Positions 63,175 to 64,000 of a DNA stretch of 64,000 nucleotides are shown piece after piece (the first letter of the stretch is position 1; every line of letters starts with the position of its first letter). A model generated the notes under the pieces. It was not told where the DNA came from. It searched no databases and was given only the letters and a program-made list of their open reading frames with translations. A program made the translations under genes and the position numbers. The stretch is from Deltaproteobacteria bacterium (GTDB lineage: Bacteria; Bdellovibrionota; UBA2394): positions 124,001 through 188,000 of the forward strand of contig JAFLCD010000001.1 of assembly GCA_017302715.1 (NCBI GenBank), in the 5' to 3' direction.

Positions 63175-64000
63175 GAATATGAATAAAAATTTTCGTATAG
63201 CGCATTTTATGGTGGGAAAAGATCATAAGCCTTTCATTGTCGCTGAAATGTCTGGCAACCATAATCAGTCTCTTGATCGTGCACTCGCAATTGTCGATGC
63301 CGCTGCTGCTGCAGGCGCACATGCTTTAAAAATTCAAACCTATACTGCCGATACGATGACTTTGAATCTCAAGCGAGATGAATTTTTAATTAAAGATCCA
63401 AAGAGTCTTTGGAATAATCGCTCGCTCTACGATCTTTACGAAGAAGCTCATACTCCTTGGGCTTGGCACGAACCTATTTTCGATCGCTGCAAAAAATATG
63501 GAATGATTGGCTTTAGCGCGCCGTTTGATGAAACGGCGGTGGATTTTTTAGAGAGCTTAAATGTTCCCTGCTATAAAGTGGCTTCGTTTGAGATGACAGA
63601 TTTGCCATTGATTCAAAAAATCGCGGCGACAAAAAAACCAATCATCATTTCTACAGGAATGGCGAATGAAAAAGAAATTTCGGAAGCTGTGCGAGCCGCA
63701 AAAAATGCGGGATGCGAAAATCTTATTTTGCTTAAATGCACGAGCACTTATCCAGCGACTCCAGAAAATACGAATCTTGTAACTATTCCTCATATGAAAA
63801 AGCTTTACGGATGTCCGATTGGACTTTCAGATCACACGATGGGAATTGGCTGCTCGGTCGCAAGTGTTGCGCTTGGCGCTGTGATGATCGAAAAGCATTT
63901 TACATTGAAAAGATCAGACGGAGGAGTGGACTCAGCATTTTCTTTAGAGCCAGAAGAAATGAAATCCTTAGTGATTGAATCTGAGAGAGCTTTTTTAGGT
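63167..64000 (+). CDS. pseI: Pseudaminic acid synthase PseI, NeuB family (3' end beyond window)
   Basis: Condenses a six-carbon deoxy-sugar with phosphoenolpyruvate to form pseudaminic acid. The ATG at 63167 overlaps the pseH stop. About 278 residues are in the window of roughly 340-350 total. The NeuB domain is clear: PFIVAEMSGNHNQSLDRAL (residues about 23-41), HALKIQTYTADTMTLN, FSAPFDETAVDFLESLNVPCYKVASFE and IGLSDHTMGIGC. The SAF (antifreeze-like) C-terminal domain would lie beyond. The gene is in operon with pseH. Confidence 0.93.
   Translation, partial: MSKNMNKNFRIAHFMVGKDHKPFIVAEMSGNHNQSLDRALAIVDAAAAAGAHALKIQTYTADTMTLNLKRDEFLIKDPKSLWNNRSLYDLYEEAHTPWAWHEPIFDRCKKYGMIGFSAPFDETAVDFLESLNVPCYKVASFEMTDLPLIQKIAATKKPIIISTGMANEKEISEAVRAAKNAGCENLILLKCTSTYPATPENTNLVTIPHMKKLYGCPIGLSDHTMGIGCSVASVALGAVMIEKHFTLKRSDGGVDSAFSLEPEEMKSLVIESERAFLG

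Noticed and set aside
1-64000. CRISPR arrays, prophage, transposases, rRNA
   Set aside because: No spaced identical repeats, phage structural genes, transposase motifs or rRNA cores were seen on reading through the window.

Overview
This window reads as chromosomal DNA of an aerobic, AT-rich Gram-negative bacterium. It has outer-membrane-type beta-barrels, lipoprotein and Sec/Tat-type signals, and many secreted proteins that I cannot place in a family. The complete alternative complex III plus caa3-type oxidase operon, together with the large stock of secreted orphan proteins, fits a predatory or environmental deltaproteobacterium-like lineage such as Bdellovibrionota. That placement is an inference, not something the sequence proves. 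Left part (1-9.8 kb): housekeeping genes. These are typA (cut by the window edge), a purine permease, proC, an M48 lipoprotein protease, citrate synthase with a promoter and an intrinsic terminator, a hotdog-fold gene that starts inside the gltA end, a UshA-like nucleotidase, a pirin and an M24 peptidase. Accessory block (9.8-20.4 kb): an HD phosphohydrolase, a Kelch-propeller protein, six secreted proteins of unknown function, a truncated second copy of the HD gene, a four-helix-bundle (23S rRNA intervening-sequence type) gene and tmRNA (ssrA). A 24-nt repeat occurs twice here. One copy lies exactly where the HD duplicate is cut off; the other lies one base from the 3' end of tmRNA. Middle part (20.4-35.3 kb): an outer-membrane barrel, a LysE exporter, a threonyl-tRNA synthetase without a TGS domain, two distantly paralogous secreted proteins, an ATP-grasp ligase with phenylalanine hydroxylase, an esterase/DMT-exporter pair, a RimB-like retropepsin, a PilZ protein, a secreted thioredoxin-NHL protein and two paralogous membrane proteins. 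Respiratory block (35.3-50.7 kb): actA, a small one-TM gene, actB-actF, a SCO protein, coxB (with cytochrome c), coxA, coxC, coxD (with cytochrome c), then ctlX, ctaA and ctaB. Quinol would be oxidised by the Act complex and electrons passed through c-type haems (five in ActA, one each in ActE, CoxB and CoxD) to the haem a oxidase. SCO supplies copper to CuA, and CtaB and CtaA make haem A. hemB at 57-58 kb supplies the porphyrin pathway. Right part (50.7-64 kb): an MFS exporter, metG, gpmA, a VapBC toxin-antitoxin pair, then on the minus strand leuS-hemB-MFS-barrel. A HIT protein and a sugar-nucleotide cytidylyltransferase follow, then a secreted orphan, pseH and the start of pseI, which together point to pseudaminic-acid-type glycan synthesis continuing beyond the window. 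No rRNA, tRNA, CRISPR array, transposase or phage gene was seen.
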